This document shows, piece after piece, positions 46,646-57,740 of a stretch of DNA of 64,000 nt. Origin of the DNA: Lolium rigidum (taxonomy: Eukaryota; Streptophyta; Magnoliopsida; Poales; Poaceae); assembly GCF_022539505.1 (NCBI RefSeq), contig NC_061512.1:248078510-248142509 (forward strand), written 5' to 3'. A model generated the notes under the pieces. It searched no databases, was not told where the DNA came from, and saw only the letters and a list, made by a program, of their open reading frames with translations. The position numbers and the translations under genes were made by a program. Numbering within the stretch: position 1 is the stretch's first letter; the number at the start of each line of letters is the position of its first letter.

Positions 46646-46708
46646 GGCGTAGCATTGGAACTGCTATGTAGACTTTTGTTTACCGAGGGTTCGAATCCCT
46701 CTCTTCCA
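46646..46708 (+). pseudogene. Plastid trnS-GGA fragment in nuclear DNA
   Basis: GGCGTAGCATTGGAACTGCT through CGAGGGTTCGAATCCC matches the anticodon arm (TTGGAAC, anticodon GGA), variable arm and T arm of plastid tRNA-Ser(GGA), with about one substitution and one lost T. The acceptor 5' strand and D arm are missing, so it cannot fold as a tRNA. It interrupts the block exactly at the LINE 3' end that copy 2 keeps. Confidence 0.7.
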
Positions 46709-46789
46709 TTTTTCTTAATTCATCAGCGTTAAGGATCAAAATATATCAAATCAAATAACAATTTAGTCTACAGAAACTCAATTCGACTC

Positions 46790-47150
46790 CTGGGTGCGTA
46801 TGATCCTTCTACCATAAAAACATCTTTCCAAGTGTTAAAAAAATTTTAAAAAGAAAATTTACATGTACATCTCCATAATATATGTGTGTTCGTCAAGTTT
46901 CACGAAAAAATAATATTTTTTGTAGTCTGCGAAAAAGAGAAAATTTGTCTTTTGACAAGTCTTTATTTTAGCACTGAATTTTGTCTTTTTTACACACGCC
47001 ATACGACAAGTCGATTTTTCATGAAACTACTTTGTGAGCGCGTAGCACATGAACATGTACATGCGAAATTTTTGTTTCAAATTTTTTTGACATTTCAAAA
47101 TGTATCTAACATGCATTTCAAAATAAATGGAGCATACGCTCCCATGTGCC
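46790..47150. mobile_element. Unclassified element with inverted ends
   Basis: TGGGTGCGTATGATCC at the left and GGAGCATACGCTCCCA at the right are inverted with few mismatches; the interior is AT-rich. A similar interior (GTTTCACGAAAAAA) recurs in the next element. Confidence 0.45.
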
Positions 47151-47699
47151 AAAACATCACTCCCGCTTTAGTGTAGCAATAATATCTTATTTGGAAAAGG
47201 AATTTTACGTTCTTTCTGAAAGTAAGGGAGGATTAGCAACAGTTTCATCTTTTCCACCAAATTTGCTTCCGAGTTATGGACAATACAATTGTGATTCAGC
47301 AATAGGACAAGTATCTAGACCACGAGATAACACTTTTTGTATCCCTACCAGCATTGGCGTTAGGAATTTACAATTTGGTATTCATTTTGCCAAATTTTCT
47401 ACCTTCTGCCAAAATCATTGGTATTCACATGAATAACTAGGAACCCCTAGGGCGGCCCAGATCTGTGCCAGACAAGAATGCAACTAGGTTGTGCCAGAAA
47501 AGTATCCTTGAGGTTGCAATAATTCAAATTGAAACCCACCTGCATAATTTTCGTAACATGGTGTGAACATTTGCTAAGTTTTGTACAAATAAGAATGCAA
47601 CTGCTCAACATATAAGACTTGCATCCTCTCTTTTTTCAGTTTTCTAGCTAAGTCTTAGAAAGAAGTTCCGGTATAACTAGACGGAAATGCATTTTGGCT

Positions 47700-47995
47700 C
47701 GTAGGTGTAGATGCAACCATTACCCAAAAAAACATATTTTGATATGTTAAAAAATAAAAATAAAAACATACATTTTGAATGCCAACATTCTATGTTTGCT
47801 CACAAAGTTTCACGAAAAAAAGATATTTTTTATGGCTTGTGCATAAAAAAGACAACATGCTACTCAAAATATATTTTTTCTGTAAAACGTTGTGTGCAAA
47901 CAGAAATTTCTTGGATGTGTACACGGGAAAAAAAAACGGATTTTTTTACATTTTTGTGATTTATTTAAACTGCATTTTCTTAAGGAGTGCATCTA
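47700..47995. mobile_element. Second AT-rich unclassified element
   Basis: It shares GTTTCACGAAAAAA and TTTTTTACA-type stretches with the element at 46790-47150. Inverted ends are weak (GTGTAGATGCAACC and GAGTGCATCTAGAC). Low confidence in the borders. Confidence 0.35.
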
Positions 47996-48461
47996 GACCT
48001 CGAAACACCATGTCCTATAACTATAATCCTAAAATCCAATCGCGAAGTGATCCAGAGCTTCCGCTACGAAAATCCGCTCAAATGTTTGTGCTGAAAGATA
48101 CAAATCGACTTGTCTTGTGTACACTGAAGATCTGAAGCCAGTCTCCCATAATAAATTCCCAACCGGTAGAGCCACGGAGGCAGCCGACCAGGCAGTCGAC
48201 GTGGCAAAGCTCTGGTCGGGTCCCACGGCGACAGCGGTGGCCAGGGTTCGTTGCCGGGCCGCACCCAAGCCGACCGCCGCTGCCTACGTCCCGCCAGGCT
48301 GCGCAGCCCCTGTCCCCGCTCCGCCGCCCCCCACACCGGATCCTCTCTGCACGCCACACCATATCTCTGCGATCGCCTCGCTGGCAGGCAGCACGATACA
48401 CCGGCCGGCCACGGAGGATCACCTACACGTAGTATTGCGATTGTGCCACGACCGGCCGGTG

Positions 48462-48469
48462 TATATATA
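48462..48469 (+). promoter_or_regulatory. TATA box of the Aux/IAA gene
   Basis: TATATATA in GGTGTATATATACG, 104-111 bp upstream of the ATG at 48573, leaving a 5' UTR of roughly 75 nt. The preceding 300 bp are GC-rich. I see no convincing TGTCTC auxin response element. Confidence 0.65.
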
Positions 48470-48572
48470 CGCCCGCCGGCAGGCCAGAGTTCGCCATTGA
48501 CAAGGACACCTCCTCCCTCTCAAACCCACAGCTTCTGAACCGATCGATCGTAGCTAGAACTACTGTAATTTG

Positions 48573-49162
48573 ATGGGGAGCTATGGAGATGATGGCGGTG
48601 TGGAGCTCACCGAGCTGACGCTGGCGCCGCCGGGCGACAGGGCGCGGAGGGCGAGGCGGGCGAGGAAGAACGGCGGCGGCGAGCCGGCGTTCGTGAAGGT
48701 GAGCATGGACGGCACGCCGTACCTGCGCAAGGTGGACGTGGCGTCGTACGGAGACTACCTCGAGCTTCTCCAGGAGCTCAACGCCATGTTCTTCTGCTGC
48801 TCCATAGGTAAGCCCCAGCCTCGGCATTTCAAATGTAGAGCCCCCATGTGAATCTGACCATGTAAAGAGCTGTGCACTGATGCGCGTTCATGTATGTGTG
48901 CGCAGGGCTGATGGACGGGTACGGCGTGTGGGAGCACGCCGTGGTGTACGAGGACGGCGACGGCGACTGGATGCTCGTCGGCGACGTGCCCTGGGAGTAA
49001 GCAAATCTTAAACCGCCGCCAATTCATCGTCGCCGCCGTGTACAATGTGAATGTTCTGATCTCACTCCAACCCTGTCAATTTGCAGGATGTTCGTGTGCT
49101 CGTGCAAGCGGATGAGGGTGATGCGAGCGTGCGAGGCGAGAGGGCTCAGCTCCAACCTGTGA
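48573..49162 (+). CDS. Non-canonical Aux/IAA transcriptional repressor, 133 aa, lacking the domain II degron
   Basis: Exons 48573-48807, 48906-48996 and 49087-49162, all with GT/AG borders. Aux/IAA proteins bind ARF transcription factors and recruit TOPLESS to repress auxin-responsive genes in the nucleus. Residues 12-21 ([10 protein letters not shown]) are a degenerate domain I/EAR motif. Residues 23-32 ([10 protein letters not shown]) are a likely nuclear signal. Residues 39-120 are the PB1 domain, with [16 protein letters not shown] (invariant Lys42) and the acidic [19 protein letters not shown] motif. The GWPPV degron (domain II) that auxin receptors recognise is absent, and only 17 residues separate domain I from PB1. 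Known members without it (Arabidopsis IAA20, IAA30 and others) are long-lived. Short for the family. A 3' UTR intron (AG|GTGAGG near 49190 to TTTTCAG near 49287) is possible. The frame is clean. Confidence 0.92.
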
Positions 49163-49442
49163 CGCGGCACGCACAACTAGTAGCCGCAGGTGAGGATCCG
49201 CCATGGATCGTGCTAGTACAAAAATGTGCTTGCAGTTTGTTTCCTCTGATACTAACCTGATTAACTGAACTCTGTTCGGGTTTTCAGACTTTCAGGGCGT
49301 GTAGATAATGATGATCTGAGACAGACTTGCATGTCGCTCGCTCGAGTGGGTGTGCCAGCGATGAGGATGACGCGATTCTGACCGGTGCCATGCAAATACG
49401 ATCGCGTACGGTTTGGAGATCGACCGCGTGCCATCAGCTGGG

Positions 49443-49448
49443 AATAAA
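49443..49448 (+). terminator. Candidate poly(A) signal of the Aux/IAA gene
   Basis: AATAAA about 280 nt after the stop codon. The 49449-49981 stretch beyond it is intergenic with nothing recognisable. Confidence 0.4.
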
Positions 49449-49984
49449 ATGCTGGTTGACTTCGATAAAATATATGATCGATATGATCCTCATCTTGTTG
49501 TTGCTTCTCACATGAGGCTGATGATACGGTCTGACTTTTGCGAGAATCCCATATTTTAGTAGTACTAGTAGCTCCAATGCCTCATCCTTCCCAATTTCCC
49601 ATTTAGTTGCTTCGGCTGTATGTCACATGTACATGGATCTGTACCTCCCAATTTTTGATGAAATATGCTTAATTCGCCTCAAATTTGGAAGATGTTTTTT
49701 AGGGTAATAGTATTTTTTTCCTACTCCAACTTGGAAGATCTTGAATTGAGCTGGGAAACTTTGATGTGTAGTGCTTGTGTTCATTGTCGTGCATTGAGGG
49801 TTCATGTCAGTTACTAGGTGGCTAGCTAGCTGGATCATCCATCGAAGACCAGTTCACCTGTCGGAACAATGTGTGGCAAAGATCTCGTTTGCAGGCATGC
49901 ATGTAGCTACTAGCTAGCCAGGCAGAGCTGCCAGCAATATATTCAACTTAAGAGATAGGAATAAATCTTGGTTCAAGATGCTTA

Positions 49985-52057
49985 GAGCATCTCCACTCGT
50001 CCCCCGAGCAGGCCCCCGGCGAGCGTTTTTTACATCCGGACGGCGTAAATCGGTCCAGTCGCGCCCCCGGTTCCTCGTTTTCGTCCGGATTTGGCCCTTC
50101 ATCCATCCGGCGAGCCCACGCCACCCCCGGCCCCCCGGGGAGCGCTCGGGGACTCCGGACGAGTGAAAAGCGGGGAAGGGCCCGATCTGTCGGTGACTCG
50201 ACGCATGAACCCCACCGCCACGTCGCTCAAAATCTCCCCCACCCCTCGTATCTCTCTCGCCGCCGGCACCACCCCGCCGGCTTGTTGCCTAGATTCCGCC
50301 GCCCCTCCTTCCCCGCCTGCCTATATTCCGCCGGCCTGCTTGCTCTTCCGCCGGCCTGCTTGCTCCTCGCCGCTCGCGGCTCCGGGTTGCCTCGACCACG
50401 CACTGTCGGTGTTCGTCCATTTGCCTCGCCGGCCATGGACTCGGACGAAGAGGAGGAGCGGATGTTCGTCGAGCTTATGCAAGAAGAGATGGCAGCGGCC
50501 GCCCAAGACGAGGAGCACATGATGATCCTCGGTTGCTTAGCAAGCATGTACGCCGGACCGGCAGCGCGGTCGACGTGGTGGGTCGGCACCGAGTCGCCGG
50601 AAGTGCAAGCCGAGACAGGCGAATGGAGGGCTACTGCATGTTGTACGCCGACTACTTCGCCGACAATCCATTGCACGGTGAGAGTGTTTTCCGGCGTCGT
50701 TTCGGGATGAGCGAGAAAGTTATTTACGCAAATTGTGTATGCCATCCGCCACTTTGATCCCTACTTCGGATGCAAGGCGGATTGCACTTCGGTTTGGTTG
50801 GATTTTCGTCCACTGCGAAGTGCACGGTGGCTATGAGGATGCGGGCGTATGGAGCTCCCGGTGATACTGCGAGATGACTATCTTCGGATGGCGGAGTCCA
50901 CCGCCCTTGATTGTTTCTACCGGTTCGCGGGGCCGTCATAGCAGTGTTCGGGGACTATTACTTGAGATCACCCATCGTCGAAGACACCGAGAGGATCCTT
51001 GCAACAAATGAAGCTAGAGGTTTTCCGGGGATGCTTGGAAGCATTGACTGCATGCATTGGCAATGGAAGAAGCTGTCGGTTTGCGTGGCGGGGAATGTAC
51101 AAGGGTCACAAAAAAGGCTGCACTGTGATACTTGAAGCGGTGGCTACCCATGATCTCTGGATTTGGCACTCTTTCTTTGGTATGCCTGGATCCAACAATG
51201 ACATCAACGTCCTAAACTGCTCCCCGGTCTTTTCCAAGCTTGTTGAGGGTCATGCTCCCCGGTGGACTATGTGATCAATGGTCGGCACTACAACAAAGGA
51301 TACTACCTTGCGGACGGTATCTATCCAAAGTGGGCAACATTTGTGAAGACTATCTCGAATCCTAGCACCCCCAAACTTTGCGAGTTTGTCAAGAGACAAG
51401 AAGCTTGCCGAAAAGACATCGAGCGTGCATTTGGTGTCCTCCGGCAGAGATTTGCTTGTCGTCCGGTTCCCGCTCGACTTGGTCCAAAGATCAGATGTGG
51501 GAGGTGATGAACTGCTGTGTGTGCCTACACAATATGATTATTGAAAATGAGCGAAAGCATCCGGTTCCTACGGCTGAGCAAGAAGCACCATATGAGAGAG
51601 AGGGTCCTCTTGCACGGCCTAATCACCGAGTGTCTCCATCATGGGCCGCCTTCATTGCTATGCGTCAGGAGATTCGAGACTCTACAATGCATCAGCTGCT
51701 GCAAGATGATCTAGTGGAGCACATATGGAGGCTCCGAGGCAACGCCAACGCCGACGCCAACTAGTCTGTCTAATTTGTTTGAAAAATTGAAATTGTGTGC
51801 TTCATTTGTTTCAGCACTTGTTAAACATTGTACAATTATTTTCGCCGAATTTGTTTCAGCAATTTTCGTACTGTTGGTCGCCGAACTTGTTAAATTTAAT
51901 GTTAAATTCGTTTGAAATATGTCAAATGGTCGAGGTTGGGGGTTTCTGCCGGGGGGACGGCTGGAACTTCGGCGCTCCCCACGCCAAATCTTCCTCCAAT
52001 CCGGACGAAAATATCGCCGGATTGGGGCGTGGGGAGCGCCAACGAGTGGGGATGCTC
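49985..52057 (+). mobile_element. PIF/Harbinger element, 2.07 kb, with TTA duplication
   Basis: GAGCATCTCCACTCGT at the left and ACGAGTGGGGATGCTC at the right are inverted ends with one mismatch. TTA flanks at 49982-49984 and 52058-52060. It carries a transposase but no ORF1 (Myb-like) gene, so it would depend on another element for that partner. Confidence 0.92.
50435..51764 (+). pseudogene. Harbinger (HARBI1/ALP1-like) transposase with frameshifts
   Basis: The ATG at 50435 starts MDSDEEEERMFVELMQEEMA. Later frames give RRMEGYCMLYADYFADNPL, FRRRFGMSEK, DTERILATNEARGFPGMLG, PGSNNDINVLNCSPVF, CRKDIERAFGVLRQRF and MWEVMNCCVCLHNMIIENE, ending at 51764. The DDE nuclease residues are D in GSIDCMHWQWK, D in GSNNDINVL and E in KDIERAFG. 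Frame changes occur near 50720, 50788, 50871, 51065, 51255, 51456 and 51475. Several sit where CTG or CAG would restore the frame. About 400 residues if whole, normal for the family. Related host-domesticated proteins exist, but the terminal repeats and TTA duplication make this a transposon gene. Confidence 0.88.
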
Positions 52058-52231
52058 TTACCGGTAGAGATACAAATGACACAGACGAGCAACGAAGCAA
52101 GTGGCCATGTAGGCAGTGGGCCTGATGAAGAATTATGAGAGATGCGAGAACCAACTTATGGTTGGATGGTTATGAGGATAGCTAGACGTTTGTGATGATT
52201 TCGTTAATTTCAAAACCTAATACTCCCTCCA

Positions 52232-52260
52232 TACCGGTTTATAGGTCCATTACATGTTTC
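52232..52260. other. Single Stowaway-like end
   Basis: ACTCCCTCCATACCGGTTTA is a typical grass mariner/Stowaway terminus, but I do not find its partner within 500 bp. The 52261-52773 stretch is otherwise the 3' side of the B-box gene. Confidence 0.35.
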
Positions 52261-52773
52261 GAGAAAAACTGTACAAAATTCACTGTGCATTAGCTAAATT
52301 TTGTTGAACGGCTATCAGAATATTAAGGCATTGCCAAATTTCGCATTATATATTTTGTCAGCCAACCAAACAAGCCTTTCGCACCTTGGCTTGGCTCCGT
52401 TCAGTCCCGAGCATGTGCATGCTCATAACCTTAAAGCCATCAACATCTTTTTCTTTAAGACAAGTTCTTTCAGCATCTTAATTCTGAAATTTACCACTGA
52501 GTATACAGTGGTCAAGTTCACAAAATGAGAGATCTATTATTTCTTTGTACAGTTTCTGATAGCATACAACAGAAATCCACAACATAGCGTTAGTGCATGC
52601 TATGCCGAATCCATATACAGTCGTTAGCTTCAGCTCTATGAGAAAATAACACAAGTTCTAAGGTCCCTGCAATACATTCAGCCCAGCCACTAAGGCTAAA
52701 GCTAATTCAAGCTCCCGGTGCGGAAGATATGTTTACAACAACCGAAGGAATTTACATTCCAATACTCGGATGT

Positions 52774-55700
52774 TTACTTGTCGGTGGCTCGTTCGAAATT
52801 GCATGTTGGCACCACTCCTGAAGAGTCATGGTTGTTGAGACTAAGATCCGCTCCCTGGGTCTAGATTGTCATCAGGAAGAGTAATGGAGACAAGAGAGGT
52901 AACTGTAAGTGCTTAGCAAGAACACATGAGATAGTTTACTTCCTCCGTCTCATAATATATAAGATGTTATTGCAACCAATATATGAGACAGAGGGAGTAT
53001 TTATGTTATGTTAAAATTAGGACAGACCTGAGAGCTCGAACCTTGGCCATGAATACGGGCTGGTCTCATATTGAGATCAAACATTTTGGAATCAATGTTA
53101 CCCTGGCCGTTGCAATTGCCATCTGAGGCCGGATCATCAGAGGCATTGTGGTTGTTCACCATTTGCTCCTTTGCTACCAAATGAGCCTTATTTTGGTCCC
53201 TCGGGTTTTCAGTGTCCATCTGTTGCATAGCTACGTCATCCATATGCCCTGGTTTATCTCCTGGAAACTAATCAAAATTTCAAACTTCAAGTAATAATAC
53301 ATAGTGCATGCAATTGCAATCCTTAGTTGATTAATAATTAAGATCATACTTCAACCCGTTGTCTTAGGAGCAAATATCTTCCATGGGTTCGTTTCCCACC
53401 AACATGAACAGCCATATCACAGCTCAAGCAAAGTGATGTGCCATCTATGTCGCAGTAGAAGAAAGCTACATTGACAGGTTAAAAATAGATGAAATCAAAC
53501 TTTCATAGATAAATGCAAAAAAGAACTGTTTGTAGGTCGAAATGCATACCAGAAGAATTTTCACATATATCACAGCGTACTAACTTATTAGGGTCCGCAA
53601 GTCCAACCCTTACATGCCGACTAGCAAGCTTGTTACACATATGTACCTGCAGTACAACATCCACATAAATATCAGAAACAACACCATGAAGATTATGTAT
53701 TGACAATGAAATTGTAATGATCTTTAAGTGATGATAACTGGAATAGACATCAATGCTAATGGTACCGCATTACGGACTGGCACACACATCAGATGAGCAC
53801 TACTTTTGACAACAGGATGGTTATATATATTATCTAAGAGCAGAATAGAACCTTAAGTCCATAACTAATCATTTGAATTTACAAATACAGAACACAATTA
53901 TTTGCTCCAGCCTGACCAAAGAAGTCCACATAATAAACTTTTGAACACCAGTACTTGCGATGAATTGTAAACCAACATAAATAACAGGATATAAGTAACA
54001 TATTTTTCTTATGAAAACATAATAGGATATAGCTTTCCAACTTTGCTGTACGGAACTGGGGACTACCATGATACTGTTTATATATATTGCTGCCAAAGAT
54101 GGTATTTTCACCTTTATATGAATTTCATATATGTTAACAACATAAGTGCTCCTTGGCTAAAGGTGCATATTCCCCACATTACACAATGTCAGAACACATA
54201 TTTTGCAGCTCTGCAGAAGGCCCAGAAGACACAGTTTTGGTAACAAAACAATCCACTCAGAAAACATCTGCTCCAGCATGCAACATGCCAGTGAAATCCC
54301 AGCAGTTTGGCAACTCCAGTTGGTTGCAGAAATTACTAGGTGAAGGGATCACGTTTGGTTCCAGAAAAAATGTTACAAGTTCCATTTCCCAGTAGTATAT
54401 TTGCTGATTACCGTTGCCTCAAGGCTCGACCAAGGCTACACTTCTAATCATGTATGTGCTTTGACAAGACCAAAAAATCTTACACAATTACAATTTATTA
54501 TCGAATGGAAACAGAATGTTGATCTTAACATGCTGTGGCAAAGACTGTAGCCAATGTGAAGCCCTTCTTTAAGTTCATGAGAGCATCTGGTTTCTTATGT
54601 TTGGCAATTAGCATGCATGAGCACTGTAGCAGATCTAATGTTGACAAGCATTATTCATCAAACATGTAATCAAGAGCATCAAAAGAAAGGAAAGTAGAAA
54701 ACTGATCATACATTGGTTGAAGGATGATCATAGGCCCCGTAAAAGATTTTCATTTGAATATTATTGAAACAGGCATTTGACAACTCACAACAGAGCAACA
54801 TCAATAGCACAGAAGGAACAGATCAAGTATCTAATGGGTAAATCAAGATACTGTACGAATGCAAGATCAACAGTTGTTCGAACAACTATAGTAATTGTGT
54901 TTGATAATATACCTAACAGAACTCTATGAAATTATGATAAAAATAAACTAATTAATTGGTCGCATGAGGCCACCCGGACCTCAACCTATTCACATACAAC
55001 AACCAAAAACATATGGCATAGTATCAGGTACTGCCAACAAACTGGTCCAGACCGCAGTTATAGCTTTATCAGACACCAGCATCCGTCTCGGTAAATTTAA
55101 ATTGGTTAAAGCAAAATCATATCATTCCCAATTGTAATGCTCCACTAAAAGACGATGTGTATACTGATGATTTTAGAATAGTATGATAGTAAATATGTAG
55201 CTTCTCAGGAAAAAAAATCAAGATGCAGCGTACATCATAAGGTACTACCTCTGTCTATACATAGACACCTGAGAGATTTTTCTAAATTTAGATGTATCTA
55301 GACGCTATTTAGTGTCTAGATACATCCAGCTTTAGACAAACCTCAGAAATCTATTTATAGACGGAGGGAGTACTTAGGGGATATCATTTGCACTTTTGCA
55401 TGAACATTTTGAGCCGCTAAAATGAGAAAATGCCACTCTCATATTTCCATTCAGGAACTGAACTACAAGGAATCTATAAAATTTACTAGGAACAAAAGGG
55501 AATCGATAAGCTTAACTTTTCTAGTATAAGATCCTGATTTCAAATATGAGCAACAAAATTGCGTAAACAAATCACCCTCACTTTGTCCCACCGTATGAGA
55601 ATGTTGAAGTTTCATAAAGTGAACCTAAACCATAATCTTTACAGAATCATGAACACCTCAACTATTAAGTGGGATTTTGGTGTGAGCCCATGGTAACGAG

Positions 55701-56634
55701 CAGGCTCGAACTATGTTGATGCTCCCTAACTGAATTCTTCTCAAGTACCACTCACACACAGCCAGCTAGTTTTTCTTTCGAAAGTATGGAGCGCGAACGT
55801 TACTGCTTTATAACGGCGGCGCGACTAATTGTGAGCCACCCGATCTCGGACCATGCGTGCGGGATGGCAGTAGCCAAACCAATCGCACTGGCAGGTGGCA
55901 ACTCACAATTGGGTCGCGCCATATCCAGTGGCGCGCGATTATGGTCCTTTTGGGTGTCACTCAACGAGAAAGGAAAGAAATTAGATTTCTTTTGGGTGTC
56001 ACTCAACGAGAAAGGAAAGAAATTAGATTTCTTTCGGGTGTCACTCAACGAGAAAGGAAAGAAATTAGATTTCTTTCGGGTTTGATTCGCCGAGAAAGGA
56101 AAGAAATGGAAGGCGAGCATTCCACTCTGCACTAGCACCATCCTTCCTACCTAGTTTGAGCTAACTTGGGAGTCATCGTATCGCCAGCTCTCCCGACATC
56201 AATTTGTAGTACGCCACACGCACAGACCTCCGGAGGAGGAACAGTTGCTTACTACGAATGCACAGCAGAGCCACTTTACTAGATCACCATAATTTCCCTC
56301 GGTCTGCGCTGGCTGGACACATGTAGGACTAGCATGAAGTACTCCGGAGAGGTGAGAGCTCAGGAGATAGCTCTCAGATCCACCATGCGAGCACAAACGT
56401 AAGTCGATCGATCTGGTCGATCGCGGTTCCAGATGTACCTAGCCGTCGGGGGTGTGGTCTTGCTACGACTGATGGGCGCGTAGGTCGACTCGAGCGGTAG
56501 CGGGAGTAGGGCATGATGAGGGGAGGGTGAGGGAGACGCACCTTCTCGTCGCAGGGGCGGCAGAGCGCGGCCTCGTCGGCCGCGCAGAAGAGCACCGCCA
56601 CCGCGCTCTCGCAGACATCGCAGATCGTCCTCAT
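52774..56634 (-). CDS. Double B-box zinc-finger protein (BBX18/BBX19-like), 210 aa, five exons
   Basis: Exons on the minus strand: 56634-56542, 53646-53550, 53465-53350, 53267-53028 and 52860-52774, all GT/AG. B-box 1 spans residues 5-42 (C5, C8, C17, D20, C25, C28, H33, H42), ending in CNKLASRH. B-box 2 spans residues 56-91 ([26 protein letters not shown]), followed by [16 protein letters not shown]. The C-terminal half is polar, with FDLNMRP, and has no CCT domain. This matches structure group IV of plant BBX proteins, nuclear regulators of light, temperature and flowering responses; BBX18/19 in Arabidopsis act with the COP1, HY5 and ELF3 systems. Intron 1 is 2.9 kb and contains a MITE and a 42-bp tandem repeat; intron 4 contains another MITE. 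The last exon's acceptor (CAATCTAG|ACCC) was chosen because it gives [10 protein letters not shown], similar to the family C-terminus. The frame is clean. Confidence 0.93.
52939..52997. mobile_element. 59-bp Stowaway MITE in intron 4 of the B-box gene
   Basis: CTTCCTCCGTCTCATAATAT and its inverse ending GAGACAGAGGGAG, flanked by TA on both sides. Confidence 0.75.
55245..55370. mobile_element. 126-bp Stowaway MITE in intron 1 of the B-box gene
   Basis: CTACCTCTGTCTATACATAG pairs with TATAGACGGAGGGAG, with TA flanks at 55243-55244 and 55371-55372 and an inner palindrome GTATCTAGACGC / GTGTCTAGATAC. Confidence 0.8.
55948..56112. repeat. 42-bp tandem repeat, about 3.9 units, in intron 1 of the B-box gene
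   Basis: The unit, beginning GGGTGTCACTCAACGAGAAA, starts at 55952, 55994 and 56036, with a diverged fourth at 56078. As 42 is divisible by three, open frames run through it on both strands (repeating [12 protein letters not shown] on plus). It lies in an intron about 430 bp from exon 1, so coding is unlikely. The 56113-56541 rest of the intron shows nothing else. Confidence 0.92.
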
Positions 56635-57420
56635 CCCGTCGTCACCCGCGCGGTCATCGTCCCCCCTCCATCCCGGCTCCCCTAATTAAGGACACGCCTC
56701 GCCTCCGCGCGCTACGGCCTCCTCCACCCTCGGATCTCTCCGCGTTCTGCTGCGACGGCGACGGCGGCGGCGGCGGGGTAGACGCGTCAGGAGCAGGAGG
56801 AGCAGCGGCTATGAAGAGGAGAAGGAGGAGGACGACGATGTGATGTGGCAGCGACTCGTGGAGGACTCTGAAGAGCAGCGCCAGACTGGTGGTGCGGAAG
56901 CCGCCGCGAGATCGGCGCTGGGGCCCGGCAGCATCCCTGGACCCGGTTCACAGACCTGCTAACTGCACTGCAGGTGGGCTCCACTGACCTCTTCGTGGCG
57001 TGCCGACTACCGGTGCATGGACTGCGCGCACGGCGCGGTAAAGCGGAGGAAAGGTGCGTGACTTTCGCTACCGGCAGGCGGCCGACCCGTGCGGCTGACA
57101 GTGGGGCCACAGGTGTGATCTGCGGCTGGGCTGGGCCTGGTGGATGGTGACTGGGTTTTTGGGATTTGATCTAGACTAGAGGAGGTGGGCCCATGGGAGG
57201 GCTCGGCCACAAGGTAGAAAAGGGCCGTGACCGTCTGTGTGGCTCACAGTGAACTGGTACCTGAATGTCCGACGGCGATGGGTGCAGCGCTGTCGTCGAC
57301 AAAGGAATGACAGATTTGGTACTGGCCGATGTCTAATTCAGGATTACCTGAAAAATGTTGCAAATGCTTTCTTCTTTGGACGGATAAAAGGTTGTGTGTA
57401 TGCTGCAATCATCAAGCATA
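56635..57420. other. GC-rich upstream region of the B-box gene
   Basis: Contains the presumed 5' UTR and promoter of the minus-strand B-box gene (CCTCC-rich, no clear TATA box). A CGG/GGA-rich part at 56755-56840 keeps frames open on both strands. No second gene is supported. Confidence 0.4.
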
Positions 57421-57740
57421 TATGAGCATCTCTACCGGCCCGCCAAACTATGACCGCCAACATTGTTGGATTCCTAGTTTTGGGGGCGCCAGCACCCGCG
57501 GCCGTCCTTTGGGGGGCATCTGCGAGCACCGGCACCCTCAATTAGTCGGGTGGAAGTAGCGAATCGATCAATTTATTTAAACTGAAATACACACGGCTCA
57601 AATGGTACAAATTTTAAACATGGAAAGGGCCCACAATCCGATCATCAAAGTGTGCAAATAGTTCAAAAACGGTCAAGTTTCGACACACTCAGAAAAGGCG
57701 ATCTCTAGCCTTAGCGGGGCATCTTGTAATTTGGATCCTC
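57421..57740. mobile_element. Possible Harbinger-derived fragment
   Basis: TGAGCATCTCTACCGGCCCG resembles a grass Harbinger terminus, and the GC-rich to AT-rich layout fits a decayed copy. No partner end or TTA pair was found. The 57741-58489 stretch has nothing recognisable. Confidence 0.3.

Larger units (their letters stand above)
46336..47640 (+). repeat. Block repeat, copy 3, right part
   Basis: Continues the block after the LINE: GCACTTAGTCTTT, TTGATGCAGAGGCC, CAAGAATGCAACTA and the tail ATAAGACTTG match copy 2 at 34610-35100. It contains a plastid tRNA fragment and a palindromic element not present in copy 2. Confidence 0.65.

Noticed and set aside
46646..46708. Functional tRNA gene
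   Set aside because: The 5' acceptor strand and D arm are missing, so it cannot form a cloverleaf.
47146..47436. 96-codon ORF that looked plastid-like
   Set aside because: Block copy 2 contains a diverged, non-open version of the same stretch, and I cannot match it to a known plastid gene from memory.
56787..57210. Second gene divergent from the B-box gene
   Set aside because: Only GC-rich frames with no conserved motif or convincing splice pattern.
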